Assembly: GCF_046600715.1 (NCBI RefSeq)
Contig: NZ_JBJMAV010000003.1
Coordinates: 186,001 to 250,000 of the forward strand
Direction of reading: 5' to 3'
DNA: 64,000 nucleotides
Source: Lysobacter_C viscosus
GTDB lineage: Bacteria > Pseudomonadota > Gammaproteobacteria > Xanthomonadales > Xanthomonadaceae
A program made the translations under genes and the position numbers. The notes below the pieces were generated by a model. That model worked only from the letters and a program-made list of their open reading frames with translations, was not told the DNA's origin and did not search any database. Below, piece after piece: positions 55,224-64,000 of the stretch (within the stretch, counting starts at the first letter, position 1; every line of letters starts with the position of its first letter).

Positions 55224-58200
55224 ATGATCGTCCTCGAGGGCGCCTCCGCCCTGTCCGCGTTCCGCCGCGAACGCCTCCAGTCCCGCCTCGCTGCCCTCCA
55301 CCCCGACCTGCGACTGCTCGATGCCTGGCCCGTGTACTGGGTCGAGCCCGAGCCCGGCGCCGCGCCCGACGGCGAGGCGCTGCAGCGCATCCTCCAGGCC
55401 GGCGCCGCGCATGCCGCCCGGGTCGAAGGCGCTGTGTCGCGCTTGGTTGCGCCCAGGCTGGGCACGCTGTCGCCATGGGCCAGCAAGGCCACCGAGCTGT
55501 TGCATGGCGCGCGCCTGGCGGTGAAGCGGGTCGAACGCGGCCTGCGCTTCGACCTGGCCGGCTGGCCGGCCGACCCGGCGGTGCAGGCGGCGGTGGACAA
55601 GGTGTTGCACGACCCGATGACCGAGTCGCTGCTGGACGACGCGAGCGCCGGCGCCGCGCTGTTCGCCACGCCCCCGCGCGGGCAGCTGGAACGCATCGCG
55701 CTGGCCGACCTGGACGCCGCCAACGCCCGCCTGGGCCTGGCACTGGCCGACGACGAGATCGCCTACCTGCGCGAGCGCTACGCCGCGCTCGACCGGCAGC
55801 CGTCGGACGTCGAGCTGATGATGTTCGCGCAGGCCAATTCAGAGCACTGCCGGCACAAGATCTTCAACGCGTCGTGGACCATCGACGGCCGCGACATGCT
55901 GTCCCACGGCCGTCCGCAGTCGCTGTTCGGGATGATCAAGCACACCCACCAGCAGACGCCCGAGCACACGTTGTCGGCCTACAGCGACAACGCCGCGGTG
56001 GTGGCGGGGTATCCGGGTCGGCGGTTCCGCCCGGATCCGGCCACCGGCGCCTATCGCTCCGAGGCGGAGATCGACTCGGCGTTCTGCATCAAGGTGGAGA
56101 CCCACAACCATCCGACCGCGATCGCCCCGTTCCCCGGGGCCGCGACCGGCTCGGGCGGCGAGATCCGCGACGAGGGCGCGACCGGGCGCGGCGGCAAGCC
56201 GAAGATGGGCCTGTGCGGGTTCTCGGTCTCGCACCTGCGCATCCCCACCCTGCCGCAGCCGTGGGAGGCGCCGCGCACGCTGAACCCGCGGATGGCGCCC
56301 GCGCTGGAGATCATGCTCGAGGGCCCGATCGGCGCGGCCGCGTTCAACAACGAATTCGGCCGACCCAACCTGGCCGGCTATTTCCGCAGCTTCGAGCTGG
56401 ACGAAGGCGCCCATGCGCGCGCCTACGACAAGCCGATCATGCTGGCCGGCGGCCTGGGTGCGATGGATCGTGGCCAGGTCGAGAAACTCGGCATGAAACC
56501 CGGCGACGCGGTGGTGGTGCTGGGCGGGCCGGGGATGCTGATCGGCCTGGGCGGCGGCGCGGCAAGTTCGGTGGCCTCCGGCGAGAGCGCCGAAGACCTG
56601 GATTTCGCCAGCGTCCAGCGTGACAACCCGGAGATGGAGCGCCGCTGCCAGGAGGTCATCGACCGCTGCGTGGCGCTGGGCGCCGGCAACCCGGTCGCCA
56701 CCGCGCACGACGTCGGCGCGGGTGGACTGTCGAACGCGATCCCGGAGCTGCTGCACGACTCCGGCCTGGGCGGGGTGATCGACCTGGGCCGCGTGCCCAG
56801 CGACGACCCCTCGCTGTCGCCGATGCAGCTGTGGTGCAACGAGTCGCAGGAGCGCTACGTGTTGGGCGTACCGACCGACCGGTTGGAGGAGTTCGCCGCG
56901 ATCTGCGAGCGCGAGCGCTGCCCGTTCGCCGTGGTCGGCCATGCCACCGCGGCGGAGCGGCTGGTGGTGGGGTACGGCGCGACGGTCGAAAGCGTCCGCG
57001 GGGACGGCGATGCCGCTTCGTCCGGCAGCGTGACTGCCGGTCGACCCGGCCCGGCGCAGCACGCCGGGCGTTCGGAGGACCCGCGCGGCGATGCCGCGCC
57101 AGTAGGTCATCCCCACCCCATCGACCTGCCGATGGACCTGCTCTTCGGCAAGCCGCCCAAGATGCACCGCGACACCCGGCGCCCGGGCGAAGCGCCGTGG
57201 CCGGCGTTGCGCTGGGACGGGCTGGACCTGCACGACGCGGCGTTGCGCGTGCTGGCGCACCCGACGGTGGCGGCCAAGCAGTTCCTCATCACCATCGGCG
57301 ACCGCAGCGTCGGCGGGCTGACCGCACGCGACCAGATGGTCGGCCCGTGGCAGGTGCCGGTGGCGGACTGCGCCATCACCTTCACCGGTTTCGACGGCTT
57401 CACCGGCGAGGCGATGGCGATCGGCGAGCGCACCCCGTTGGCGCTGCTGGATGCCCCCGCCGCCGCACGCATGGCGGTGGGCGAGGCGATCACCAACCTG
57501 TGCGCGGCGCCCGTGGAGTCGCTGGACCGCATCAAGCTGTCCGCCAACTGGATGGCCGCGGCCGGCCACGACGGCGAGGACGCGCGCCTGTTCGACGCGG
57601 TGCGGGCAGTGGCGATCGAACTGTGCCCGGAGCTGGACCTCAGCATCCCGGTCGGCAAGGACTCGCTGTCCATGCAAGCGCAGTGGCAGGTTGACGGCGA
57701 GGCGCACAAGTCGGTCTCGCCGGTGTCGTTGATCGTCAGCGCGTTCGCGCCGGTGGTCGACGTGCGCGCGCAGTTGACCCCGCTGCTCGAGCGCGACGAG
57801 GAATCGGAGCTGTGGCTGATCGGCCTGGGCGCGGGCAAGCAGCGGCTGGGGGGCTCGGTGCTGGCCCAGTGCCACCCAGACGCGGTCGCCAGCGAGGGCG
57901 CGCTGCCGGCGTTCGCCGGGCAGCCGTCAGACGACGGGAGCGCCACCAGTGGCGTGCCCGACCTGGACCACCCGCAGCGCCTGCGCGACTTCTTCGAGCT
58001 GATCCGGGATGCGCGCGAGGCGGGCCTGCTGCGGGCCTACCACGACCGTTCCGACGGCGGCGCGTTCGCCACCCTGTGCGAGATGGCCTTCTGCTCGCGC
58101 ATGGGCCTGGACATCAGCCTGGATGGCTGGGCGGAGGACCCGTTCCGCACGCTGTTCAACGAGGAACTGGGTGCAGTGGTGCAGGTGAGGGGCGAGGACC

Positions 58201-59309
58201 GCGCCGCGTTCGCCGACCTGGTGGCCCGGCACGGCCTGATCGACTGCGCGCAGCGGATCGCACGCCCGGTCGCCAGCCGCGCACACGGCCCGGACGCGGC
58301 CGCCTCCATCCGCGTGCTGCACGACGGCAACGTGCTGGCGCAATGGCGCTGGGATGCGCTGTTCGATGCCTGGTGGTCGACCACCCACGCGATGCAGCGC
58401 ATGCGTGACAACCCCGAATGCGCCGACGAGGAGCGCGCCAGTGCGCGCGACTTCAATGCGCCCGGGCTGGTGCCCAGGCTGGCCTTCGACCCGGACGAGG
58501 ACATCGCCGCGCCCTTCATCGCCGGTACCGTCCACATCGGCGGTGCCCGGCCGAAGGTGGCGATCCTGCGCGAGCAGGGCGTCAACGGGCAGGTCGAGAT
58601 GGCCGCGGCGTTCGATCGCGCCGGCTTCGAGGCGTTCGACGTGCACATGAGCGACCTGGTCGCCGGCCGCGTCACGCTCGAGGGCTTCGCCGGGCTGGCC
58701 GCGTGCGGTGGCTTCAGCTACGGCGACGTGCTGGGTGCGGGCCGTGGATGGGCGACCTCGATCCTTGAACGTCCCGCGCTGCGAGAGGCGTTCGAGGCCT
58801 TCTTCGGGCGAGGCGACAGCTTCGCGCTGGGCGTGTGCAACGGCTGCCAGATGCTGAGCCAGCTCAAGCCGATCATTCCCGGCGCGCAGCACTGGCCGCG
58901 CTTCCTGCGCAACCGCAGCGAGCAGTTCGAGGCGCGCCTGGGCCTGCTCGAAATCGTCGAGTCGCCTTCGATCTTCCTGCGCGGGATGGCGGGCTCGCGG
59001 ATCCCGGTCGCGGTGTCCCACGGCGAAGGCCGGGCGGTGTTCGACGGCGCCGGCGACCCGGTCGCCGCGCGCGTCGCCCTGCGCTACGTGGAAGGCGACG
59101 GGACGCCCGCCCGGCTCTACCCGTCCAACCCGAACGGCTCCACCGACGGCATCGCCGGCCTGTCCAGCGAAGATGGCCGGGTGACCATCCTCATGCCGCA
59201 CCCCGAACGCACGCTGCGCACCGCCAACCTGAGCTGGGCGCCGGCGGATTGGGGCGAGGATTCGCCGTGGCTGCGGATGTTCCGCAACGCGCGGGTGCAG
59301 GTGGGCTGA
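55224..59309 (+). CDS. purL: Phosphoribosylformylglycinamidine synthase (with in-frame repeat insertions)
   Basis: 1361 residues, the large single-chain PurL; E. coli's is 1295. It converts FGAR, glutamine and ATP to FGAM in purine synthesis. The N-terminal domain, two AIRS-like ATP domains (FAQANSEHCRHKIFNASW near 196; ETHNHPTAIAPFPGA-type near 292) and the C-terminal glutaminase with FALGVCNGCQML near 1203 and catalytic His/Glu (PHPERTLR near 1330) are all present. Residues about 588-632 are a low-complexity Gly/Asp/Arg/Pro insert not found in standard PurL, coded by a palindromic repeat. A smaller insert is at about 891-914. Both keep the frame. Confidence 0.95.
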   Translation: MIVLEGASALSAFRRERLQSRLAALHPDLRLLDAWPVYWVEPEPGAAPDGEALQRILQAGAAHAARVEGAVSRLVAPRLGTLSPWASKATELLHGARLAVKRVERGLRFDLAGWPADPAVQAAVDKVLHDPMTESLLDDASAGAALFATPPRGQLERIALADLDAANARLGLALADDEIAYLRERYAALDRQPSDVELMMFAQANSEHCRHKIFNASWTIDGRDMLSHGRPQSLFGMIKHTHQQTPEHTLSAYSDNAAVVAGYPGRRFRPDPATGAYRSEAEIDSAFCIKVETHNHPTAIAPFPGAATGSGGEIRDEGATGRGGKPKMGLCGFSVSHLRIPTLPQPWEAPRTLNPRMAPALEIMLEGPIGAAAFNNEFGRPNLAGYFRSFELDEGAHARAYDKPIMLAGGLGAMDRGQVEKLGMKPGDAVVVLGGPGMLIGLGGGAASSVASGESAEDLDFASVQRDNPEMERRCQEVIDRCVALGAGNPVATAHDVGAGGLSNAIPELLHDSGLGGVIDLGRVPSDDPSLSPMQLWCNESQERYVLGVPTDRLEEFAAICERERCPFAVVGHATAAERLVVGYGATVESVRGDGDAASSGSVTAGRPGPAQHAGRSEDPRGDAAPVGHPHPIDLPMDLLFGKPPKMHRDTRRPGEAPWPALRWDGLDLHDAALRVLAHPTVAAKQFLITIGDRSVGGLTARDQMVGPWQVPVADCAITFTGFDGFTGEAMAIGERTPLALLDAPAAARMAVGEAITNLCAAPVESLDRIKLSANWMAAAGHDGEDARLFDAVRAVAIELCPELDLSIPVGKDSLSMQAQWQVDGEAHKSVSPVSLIVSAFAPVVDVRAQLTPLLERDEESELWLIGLGAGKQRLGGSVLAQCHPDAVASEGALPAFAGQPSDDGSATSGVPDLDHPQRLRDFFELIRDAREAGLLRAYHDRSDGGAFATLCEMAFCSRMGLDISLDGWAEDPFRTLFNEELGAVVQVRGEDRAAFADLVARHGLIDCAQRIARPVASRAHGPDAAASIRVLHDGNVLAQWRWDALFDAWWSTTHAMQRMRDNPECADEERASARDFNAPGLVPRLAFDPDEDIAAPFIAGTVHIGGARPKVAILREQGVNGQVEMAAAFDRAGFEAFDVHMSDLVAGRVTLEGFAGLAACGGFSYGDVLGAGRGWATSILERPALREAFEAFFGRGDSFALGVCNGCQMLSQLKPIIPGAQHWPRFLRNRSEQFEARLGLLEIVESPSIFLRGMAGSRIPVAVSHGEGRAVFDGAGDPVAARVALRYVEGDGTPARLYPSNPNGSTDGIAGLSSEDGRVTILMPHPERTLRTANLSWAPADWGEDSPWLRMFRNARVQVG
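57045..57075. repeat. Palindromic repeat inside purL, copy of 53900-53930
   Basis: Thirty-one bases identical at all but one position to the reverse complement of 53900-53930 in the xerD-dsbC gap (shared start CCCGGCCCGGCGCAGC). It lies in the extra segment of PurL that has no counterpart in the family. Confidence 0.8.
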
Positions 59310-59384
59310 GGCGCCGGTCGCCGCGGCGCGGGGCACTGGGCGCGACCTGCTAAAGTCCGGCGGTCACGGGCTTTGGAGGGTGGC

Positions 59385-61118
59385 GTGGGCGCAACGGTGG
59401 ATGCAGTGGAGGGCACGGACGGCGGCATCGACGGCACCTCCGTCGAGGACCGGATCGTCCAGGTGCTGGTCGGGAAAGGACGGCTGAAGGAGGCCGACCT
59501 GGGCCGTGCACGCCGCCTGCAGGTGGAGACCGGCGGCGGGTTGCTCGCACTGCTGGCGCGCCTGGGGCTGGTCTCGGAACGCGACCACGCCGAGACCGTC
59601 TCCGAGGTGACCGGCCTGGCACTGGTGCCCACCCAGGACGCCCCGGACCTGCCGCCCGACGACGTCGCCCTCAGCGTCAAGTTCATGAAGCAGTTCCACG
59701 TGTGCCCGCGCCAGGCCGACGCGATGGGCGTGGAACTGTTGATGGCCGATCCGCACGACGGCTACGCGCTGGATGCGGTCCGACTGGCAATCCAGCGCCC
59801 GCTGCGGATCAAGGTGGCGCTGCGCTCGGAAATCGACGGCCTCATCGAGCGCTGGTACGGCCAGGGCCGCAGCGCGATGGGTGCGATCGTGGAAACCGCC
59901 GAGGGCGAAGGCAGCGACCTGGACGACGTCGAGCACCTGCGCGACCTCGCCTCCGAGGCGCCGGTGATCCGGCTGGTGAACCTGGTGATCCAGCGCGCGG
60001 TGGAGATGCGCGCGTCCGACATCCACATCGAGCCCTTCGAGAACCGGCTGAAGGTGCGCTACCGCGTGGACGGCGTGCTGGCCGAGGGCGAAAGCCCGCC
60101 GCCCAACCTCACCGCGGCGGTGATCAGCCGCATCAAGATCATGGCCAAGCTCAACATCGCCGAGCGCCGGCTGCCGCAGGACGGGCGGATCATGGTGCGG
60201 GTGCAGGGCAAGGAGCTGGACCTGCGCGTGAGCACCGTGCCCACCGCGCACGGCGAGTCGGTGGTGATGCGCCTGCTGGACCGCGAGACGGTGGTGTTCG
60301 ACTTCAAGCGGCTGGGGTTCACCGACGCGTTCCTGCCGCAGTTCGAGAAGGTGCTGACCCAGCCGCACGGGATCCTGCTGGTCACCGGGCCCACCGGCTC
60401 GGGCAAGACCACCACGCTGTACACCGCGCTGAGCCAGCTCAACACCCCCGACGTCAAGATCATCACCGTCGAGGACCCGGTCGAGTACCAGATCGAGGGC
60501 ATCAACCAGATCCAGGCCAAGCCGCAGATCGGGCTGGACTTCGCCCACGCGCTGCGATCCATCGTCCGCCAGGATCCGGACATCATCATGATCGGCGAGA
60601 TGCGCGACCTGGAAACCGCGCGCATCGCGATCCAGTCCGCGCTCACCGGTCACCTGGTGCTGAGCACGTTGCACACCAACAACGCCGCCGGCGGCATCAC
60701 CCGCCTGCTGGACATGGGCGTGGAAGACTACCTGCTGACCTCGACGGTCAACGGCATCCTCGCCCAGCGGCTGGTGCGCCGACTCGAGCCCACGCATGCC
60801 GAGCGCTACCCGGCCAGCCCCGAGGAGATCGAGAAGTTCGGCCTGCGACGCCTGCAGCCAGAGGGCGAAATCTGCCTGTATCGCCCGCGCGGCTCGGACA
60901 TCGCACCCACCGGCTACCAGGGCCGCACCACCATCTTGGAGTTCATGGTGATGGACGACGCGCTGCGCCGGGCGGTGATGCGCCACGCCGGCATGGGCGA
61001 GCTGGAGCAGCTCGCGCGCGATGCAGGCATGCGCACGATGTACGAGGACGGCATCGCCAAGGCGCTGGCGGGCCTGACGACGATCGAAGAGGTGCTGCGC
61101 GTGACGGAGGAGGGCTGA
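59385..61118 (+). CDS. gspE: Type II secretion ATPase GspE (XpsE-like)
   Basis: 577 residues. The cytoplasmic ATPase that drives pseudopilus assembly. N-terminal GSPII_E domain at about 20-160 (VEDRIVQVLVGKGRLKEADL), then the ATPase core with Walker A GPTGSGKTTTLYTAL near 335, the Asp box EDPVEYQIEGINQ, Walker B IIMIGEMRD and the His box. The usual CxxC...CxxC zinc module after the ATPase core is absent; that stretch reads SPEEIEKFGLRRLQPEGEI. The start is GTG with GGAGG five bases upstream. gspF follows 122 bp later, with a palindrome between. Confidence 0.92.
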   Translation: MGATVDAVEGTDGGIDGTSVEDRIVQVLVGKGRLKEADLGRARRLQVETGGGLLALLARLGLVSERDHAETVSEVTGLALVPTQDAPDLPPDDVALSVKFMKQFHVCPRQADAMGVELLMADPHDGYALDAVRLAIQRPLRIKVALRSEIDGLIERWYGQGRSAMGAIVETAEGEGSDLDDVEHLRDLASEAPVIRLVNLVIQRAVEMRASDIHIEPFENRLKVRYRVDGVLAEGESPPPNLTAAVISRIKIMAKLNIAERRLPQDGRIMVRVQGKELDLRVSTVPTAHGESVVMRLLDRETVVFDFKRLGFTDAFLPQFEKVLTQPHGILLVTGPTGSGKTTTLYTALSQLNTPDVKIITVEDPVEYQIEGINQIQAKPQIGLDFAHALRSIVRQDPDIIMIGEMRDLETARIAIQSALTGHLVLSTLHTNNAAGGITRLLDMGVEDYLLTSTVNGILAQRLVRRLEPTHAERYPASPEEIEKFGLRRLQPEGEICLYRPRGSDIAPTGYQGRTTILEFMVMDDALRRAVMRHAGMGELEQLARDAGMRTMYEDGIAKALAGLTTIEEVLRVTEEG

Positions 61119-61150
61119 GTGACGAGGTGGTCCCTGGACCAACCCTTCAG

Positions 61151-61180
61151 CCGTCATTCCCGCGAAGGCGGGAATGACGG
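61151..61180. repeat. Perfect palindrome between gspE and gspF
   Basis: Thirteen-base arms (CCGTCATTCCCGC / GCGGGAATGACGG) around GAAG. This CGTCATTCCCGCGAAGGCGGGAATG unit is a dispersed REP-like repeat in many proteobacteria. It can also act as an mRNA stem that uncouples gspE from gspF. Confidence 0.8.
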
Positions 61181-61240
61181 CGTGGATCCGAGCGGTACAC
61201 CAGTCACAGCGATATCCCCTCGCCGCTAGCTTCCTGACCC

Positions 61241-62458
61241 ATGCCCCTCTACACCTACAAAGCCCTCAACGCCCGCGGCGAGCTGCTCCATGGACAGATG
61301 GAAGCGGGCAGCGATGCCGAGGTCGTGCTGCGGCTCCAGGAGCAGGGCCACCTGCCGGTCGAGGCGCGGCCGGCGGCGGAGGGGGGCGGCGAGGCCGGGT
61401 GGCGCGCACTGCTCAAGCCACGGCCCTTCTCGGGCGCGCGGCTGGTGCAGTTCACCCAGCAGCTGGCGACGTTGCTGGGCGCCGGGCAGCCGCTGGACCG
61501 GGCGCTCACCATCCTGCTCGACCTGCCGGAGGACGAGGCGGCCAAGCGCACCCTGACCGAGGTGCGCGATGCGGTGCGCGGTGGCAGTGCGCTGTCCACG
61601 GCGCTGGAGCGCCAGCACGGCACGTTTTCGCGGCTGTACGTGAACATGGTCCGCGCCGGTGAGGCCGGCGGCAGCATGCACGAGACGCTTGGCCGGCTGG
61701 CCGATTACCTGGAACGCAGCCGCGCAATGCAGGGCCGGGTCATCAATGCGCTGATCTACCCGGCGATCCTGCTGGTGATGGTGGGGCTGAGCCTGCTGTT
61801 CCTGCTGGGCTACGTGGTCCCGCAGTTCGCGCAGATGTACGAGAGCCTGGATGCCGAGCTGCCGATGTTCACCCGGGTGGTGCTGGGGGTGGGCCTGTTC
61901 GTACGCGACTGGTGGATCGTGCTGGTGGTGGTGCCGGTGCTGGGGCTGTGGTGGGTCGACCGCAAGCGCCGCGACCCCGCCTTCCGCGAGCGCCTGGACG
62001 GCTGGCTGCTGCGTCGGCGCTTCTTCGGCGCGCTGGTGGCCAAGGTCGAGACCGCGCGGCTGGCGCGCACGCTGGGCACCCTGGTGCGCAACGGGGTGCC
62101 GCTGATGGCCGCGCTGGGCATAGGCCGCAACGTGATGGGCAACCGGGTGCTGGCTGCCGACGTGGAAGCCGCCGCCGAGGAGGTCAAGAACGGCGTGGCG
62201 CTGTCGACCGCCCTGGGGCGCGGCAAGCGTTTCCCGCGGCTGGCGCTGCAGATGATCCAGGTCGGCGAGGAGTCCGGCGCGCTCGACACCATGCTGGTGA
62301 AGACCGCCGAGACCTTCGACCACGAAACCCAGCTTGCGCTGGACCGGATGCTGGCCGCGCTGGTGCCGCTGGTGACCGTGGTCCTGGCCGCGGTGGTCGG
62401 CGTGGTGGTGCTGGCGGTGCTGACGCCGCTCTACGACCTGACCGGTGCGGTGGGGTAG
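61241..62458 (+). CDS. gspF: Type II secretion inner-membrane protein GspF
   Basis: 405 residues. Polytopic platform protein. The start PLYTYKALNARGELLHG is the family's N-terminus; two T2SSF domains follow, at about 70-195 (FTQQLATLLGAGQPLDRAL, then YVNMVRAGEAGGSMHETLGRL) and about 275-400 (RTLGTLVRNGVPLMAALG, then MIQVGEESGALDTML), each before membrane helices near 170-190, 222-240 and 375-398. It links GspE to the pseudopilus. Confidence 0.96.
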   Translation: MPLYTYKALNARGELLHGQMEAGSDAEVVLRLQEQGHLPVEARPAAEGGGEAGWRALLKPRPFSGARLVQFTQQLATLLGAGQPLDRALTILLDLPEDEAAKRTLTEVRDAVRGGSALSTALERQHGTFSRLYVNMVRAGEAGGSMHETLGRLADYLERSRAMQGRVINALIYPAILLVMVGLSLLFLLGYVVPQFAQMYESLDAELPMFTRVVLGVGLFVRDWWIVLVVVPVLGLWWVDRKRRDPAFRERLDGWLLRRRFFGALVAKVETARLARTLGTLVRNGVPLMAALGIGRNVMGNRVLAADVEAAAEEVKNGVALSTALGRGKRFPRLALQMIQVGEESGALDTMLVKTAETFDHETQLALDRMLAALVPLVTVVLAAVVGVVVLAVLTPLYDLTGAVG

Positions 62459-62582
62459 TGGCCCGGCTGAACCGTTCCAGTTCCCCGACCCCGCCTGAAC
62501 GCGCCTGCGGCGGCGCGACGGTTCCGGTCAGGGCCCCGGCCGGGTACGGTCGGCTTCTTTCCCGCAACGGATACACGTGACC

Positions 62583-63029
62583 ATGCGCAATGCCGTCTTC
62601 CCGAACCGCTCCCTGACCCGCTCGCCCTCGCCCCTGCGGCAAGCCGGCATGAGCCTGATCGAGATCATCATCGTGATCGTCCTGATCGGTGCGGTGCTGA
62701 CCTTCGTCGGCTCGCGCGTGCTGGGCGGCGCCGACCGCGCCAAGGCCAACCTGGCCAAGTCGCAGGTGACCACGTTGGCGCAGAAGGTCGAATCCTTCCA
62801 GATGGACACCGGCCGCTTCCCCGGCGCGCTGGACGAACTGGTGACCGAGCCCGGCGATGCGCCCGGCTGGCTGGGCCCCTACGCCAAGGCCACCGAGCTG
62901 CTGGACCCGTGGGGCAACGAGATCGTCTATCGCGCGCCCGGCGAGAGCGGCCCGTTCGACCTGGTGATCCTGGGCAAGGACGGCCAGGTCGGTGGCAGCA
63001 GCTATGACGCCGACATCGCCTACGAGTAA
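62583..63029 (+). CDS. gspG: Type II secretion major pseudopilin GspG
   Basis: 148 residues. The prepilin-peptidase site is QAG|MSLIEIIIVIVLIG with Glu at +5; the +1 residue is Met where Phe is usual. After the hydrophobic helix comes the GspG pattern: KSQVTTLAQKVESFQMDTGRFP, LGPYAKATELLDPWGNEIVYR and the C-terminal aspartates of the calcium-binding loop (SSYDADI). The leader is long (about 24 residues) with an Arg/Ser/Pro-rich part. ATG chosen; a GTG two codons earlier is possible. Confidence 0.94.
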   Translation: MRNAVFPNRSLTRSPSPLRQAGMSLIEIIIVIVLIGAVLTFVGSRVLGGADRAKANLAKSQVTTLAQKVESFQMDTGRFPGALDELVTEPGDAPGWLGPYAKATELLDPWGNEIVYRAPGESGPFDLVILGKDGQVGGSSYDADIAYE

Positions 63030-63047
63030 CGCCGTGGGCCTGCGCCG

Positions 63048-63506
63048 ATGATGCGACGCCGCGCCCGCGGGGTCTCGCTGCTGGAGATGCTGCTGGTGGT
63101 CGCGCTGATCGCGGCCACCACGCTGCTGGCGGCCGCGGCGCTGGGCGGCGGCTTCCGGGGCATGCAGTTGCGCTCCACCGCCAAGGAAATCGCCACCCAA
63201 CTGCGCTTCACCCGTGCGCGGGCCCTGGCCACCGGGCAGCCGCAGCGGTTCGTCATCGACCCGCGCGGCAGGCGCTGGGAAGCGGCCGACAGCCGCGACG
63301 GCGAGATCCCCGAGGCGATCGGGGTGAGCTTCTACGGCGCACGCCAGGCCCAGCCCAGTCCCGGCGAGGGTGCGATCGTGTTCTTCGAGGACGGCGGCGC
63401 CACCGGTGGCCGGGTGCGGCTCAACATCGGCGAGGCAGCGTGGAACATCGACGTGGCCTGGCTGACCGGCGAGGTGCGCCTGCGGCGTGGCGGGGACGTG
63501 CCGTGA
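63048..63506 (+). CDS. gspH: Type II secretion minor pseudopilin GspH
   Basis: 152 residues. Short leader RRRARG|VSLLEMLLVVALIAATTLLA with Glu+5, then the GspH-type globular part (LRSTAKEIATQLRFTRARALATGQPQRFVIDP). Starts 18 bp after gspG; ends overlapping gspI by a GTGA. Confidence 0.9.
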   Translation: MMRRRARGVSLLEMLLVVALIAATTLLAAAALGGGFRGMQLRSTAKEIATQLRFTRARALATGQPQRFVIDPRGRRWEAADSRDGEIPEAIGVSFYGARQAQPSPGEGAIVFFEDGGATGGRVRLNIGEAAWNIDVAWLTGEVRLRRGGDVP

Positions 63507-64000
63507 AACCGCTGTATGCCACCCTGGCCGCGCATGATCGTTATCGAGCTGCGGTGGCGACCGATGGGCGCCGGTGCCCGTCGCGCATGCAGGCCGGCTA
63601 CACGCTGATCGAGGTCATCGTTGCCTTCGCGCTGCTGGCGCTGGCGCTCACCCTGCTGCTGGGTACGCTGTCGGGCGCCACCCGCCAGGTGCGCTGGGCC
63701 GGTGATGCCGGGCGCGCCGCCCTGCACGCGCAGTCGTTGCTGGCCCAGCAGGGCATCAGCGATCCGATCGAGCCGGGCGAGCGCAGCGGCGAGTTCGACG
63801 ATGGCCGTTACCGCTGGACCCTCGGCACGGTGCCGTGGACCGACCCGGCGCTCCCGCCCGCGGGGCCGCAGCCGCTCGCCGGCGCCCAGCAGCTGTATCG
63901 CCTGCAGTTGGCGGTGGAGTGGGGCGAAGGGGGTCCGCGCGAGCGGCTGGACCTGCATACGCTGCGGCTGGTGCAGGCCGCCGGCGCCAACGTGGGGGCC
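63503..64000 (+). CDS. gspI: Type II secretion minor pseudopilin GspI (partial, runs off the window)
   Basis: 166 codons present, no stop. GTG start in a 4-bp overlap with gspH. The prepilin site is QAG|YTLIEVIVAFALLALALTLLLG with Glu+5, preceded by a leader of about 32 residues, longer than usual; an internal ATG just before MQAG would give a four-residue leader and may be the real start. The position after gspH indicates GspI; the globular part is too incomplete to exclude GspJ. Confidence 0.82.
   Translation, partial: MKPLYATLAAHDRYRAAVATDGRRCPSRMQAGYTLIEVIVAFALLALALTLLLGTLSGATRQVRWAGDAGRAALHAQSLLAQQGISDPIEPGERSGEFDDGRYRWTLGTVPWTDPALPPAGPQPLAGAQQLYRLQLAVEWGEGGPRERLDLHTLRLVQAAGANVGA

Overview
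The window looks like chromosome from a high-GC gammaproteobacterium of the Xanthomonadaceae/Lysobacteraceae group (Lysobacter, Luteimonas or a relative). The clues are the pepA-holC-valS and lptF-lptG arrangements, a xanB-type bifunctional mannose enzyme, an H-NS-family protein, an xps/gsp type II secretion operon starting gspE-F-G-H-I, and the family's typical short palindromic GGAGCGGCTTCAGCCGCG repeats. The genus is inference. No rRNA, tRNA, CRISPR array or insertion sequence was recognised.

Region 1 (1-17.3 kb) is a surface-polysaccharide locus. It has the end of an ABC-2 exporter permease, its Wzt-like ATPase, a GT4 glycosyltransferase, a WecC-type UDP-ManNAc dehydrogenase, a 1752-residue protein carrying several glycosyltransferase modules, a DltD/AlgJ-like SGNH protein coupled to an MBOAT O-acyltransferase, a small lipoprotein, a sulfotransferase, a TTG-started WecB epimerase and XanB. 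WecB plus WecC implies a UDP-ManNAcA precursor; SGNH plus MBOAT implies O-acylation; the sulfotransferase suggests a sulfated product. The etfA and etfB genes sit between wecB and xanB.

Region 2 (17.4-28 kb) holds 3-oxoacid CoA-transferase scoAB, a metzincin lipoprotein with VCBS-like repeats, an SLC13-family anion carrier, cysD, a cysNC fusion (activated sulfate, PAPS) and a second SGNH protein paralogous to the one in region 1. A compositionally different stretch at about 27.9-28.5 kb precedes a methyltransferase.

Region 3 (29.1-32.8 kb) is the least explained part. Six minus-strand genes form a nested family cluster: two paralogous single-pass proteins bracket four tandem copies of a small exported four-cysteine protein. 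One copy is frameshifted. I recognise no characterised family, and this is my best candidate for an undescribed system.

Region 4 (32.8-59.3 kb) is mostly housekeeping: ETF-ubiquinone oxidoreductase, AlkB-like dioxygenase, an Mla-like lipid transport operon (permease, ATPase, MCE protein, lipoprotein), ThrE-like exporter, H-NS, proS, pssA, a probable holD, rimI, valS, holC, pepA, lptF, lptG, an RDD protein, xerD, a DsbC-like thiol isomerase and purL. PurL carries an in-frame copy of a palindromic repeat that also lies in the xerD-dsbC gap.

Region 5 (59.4-64 kb) is the start of a type II secretion operon, gspE, F, G, H and I, running off the end of the window.
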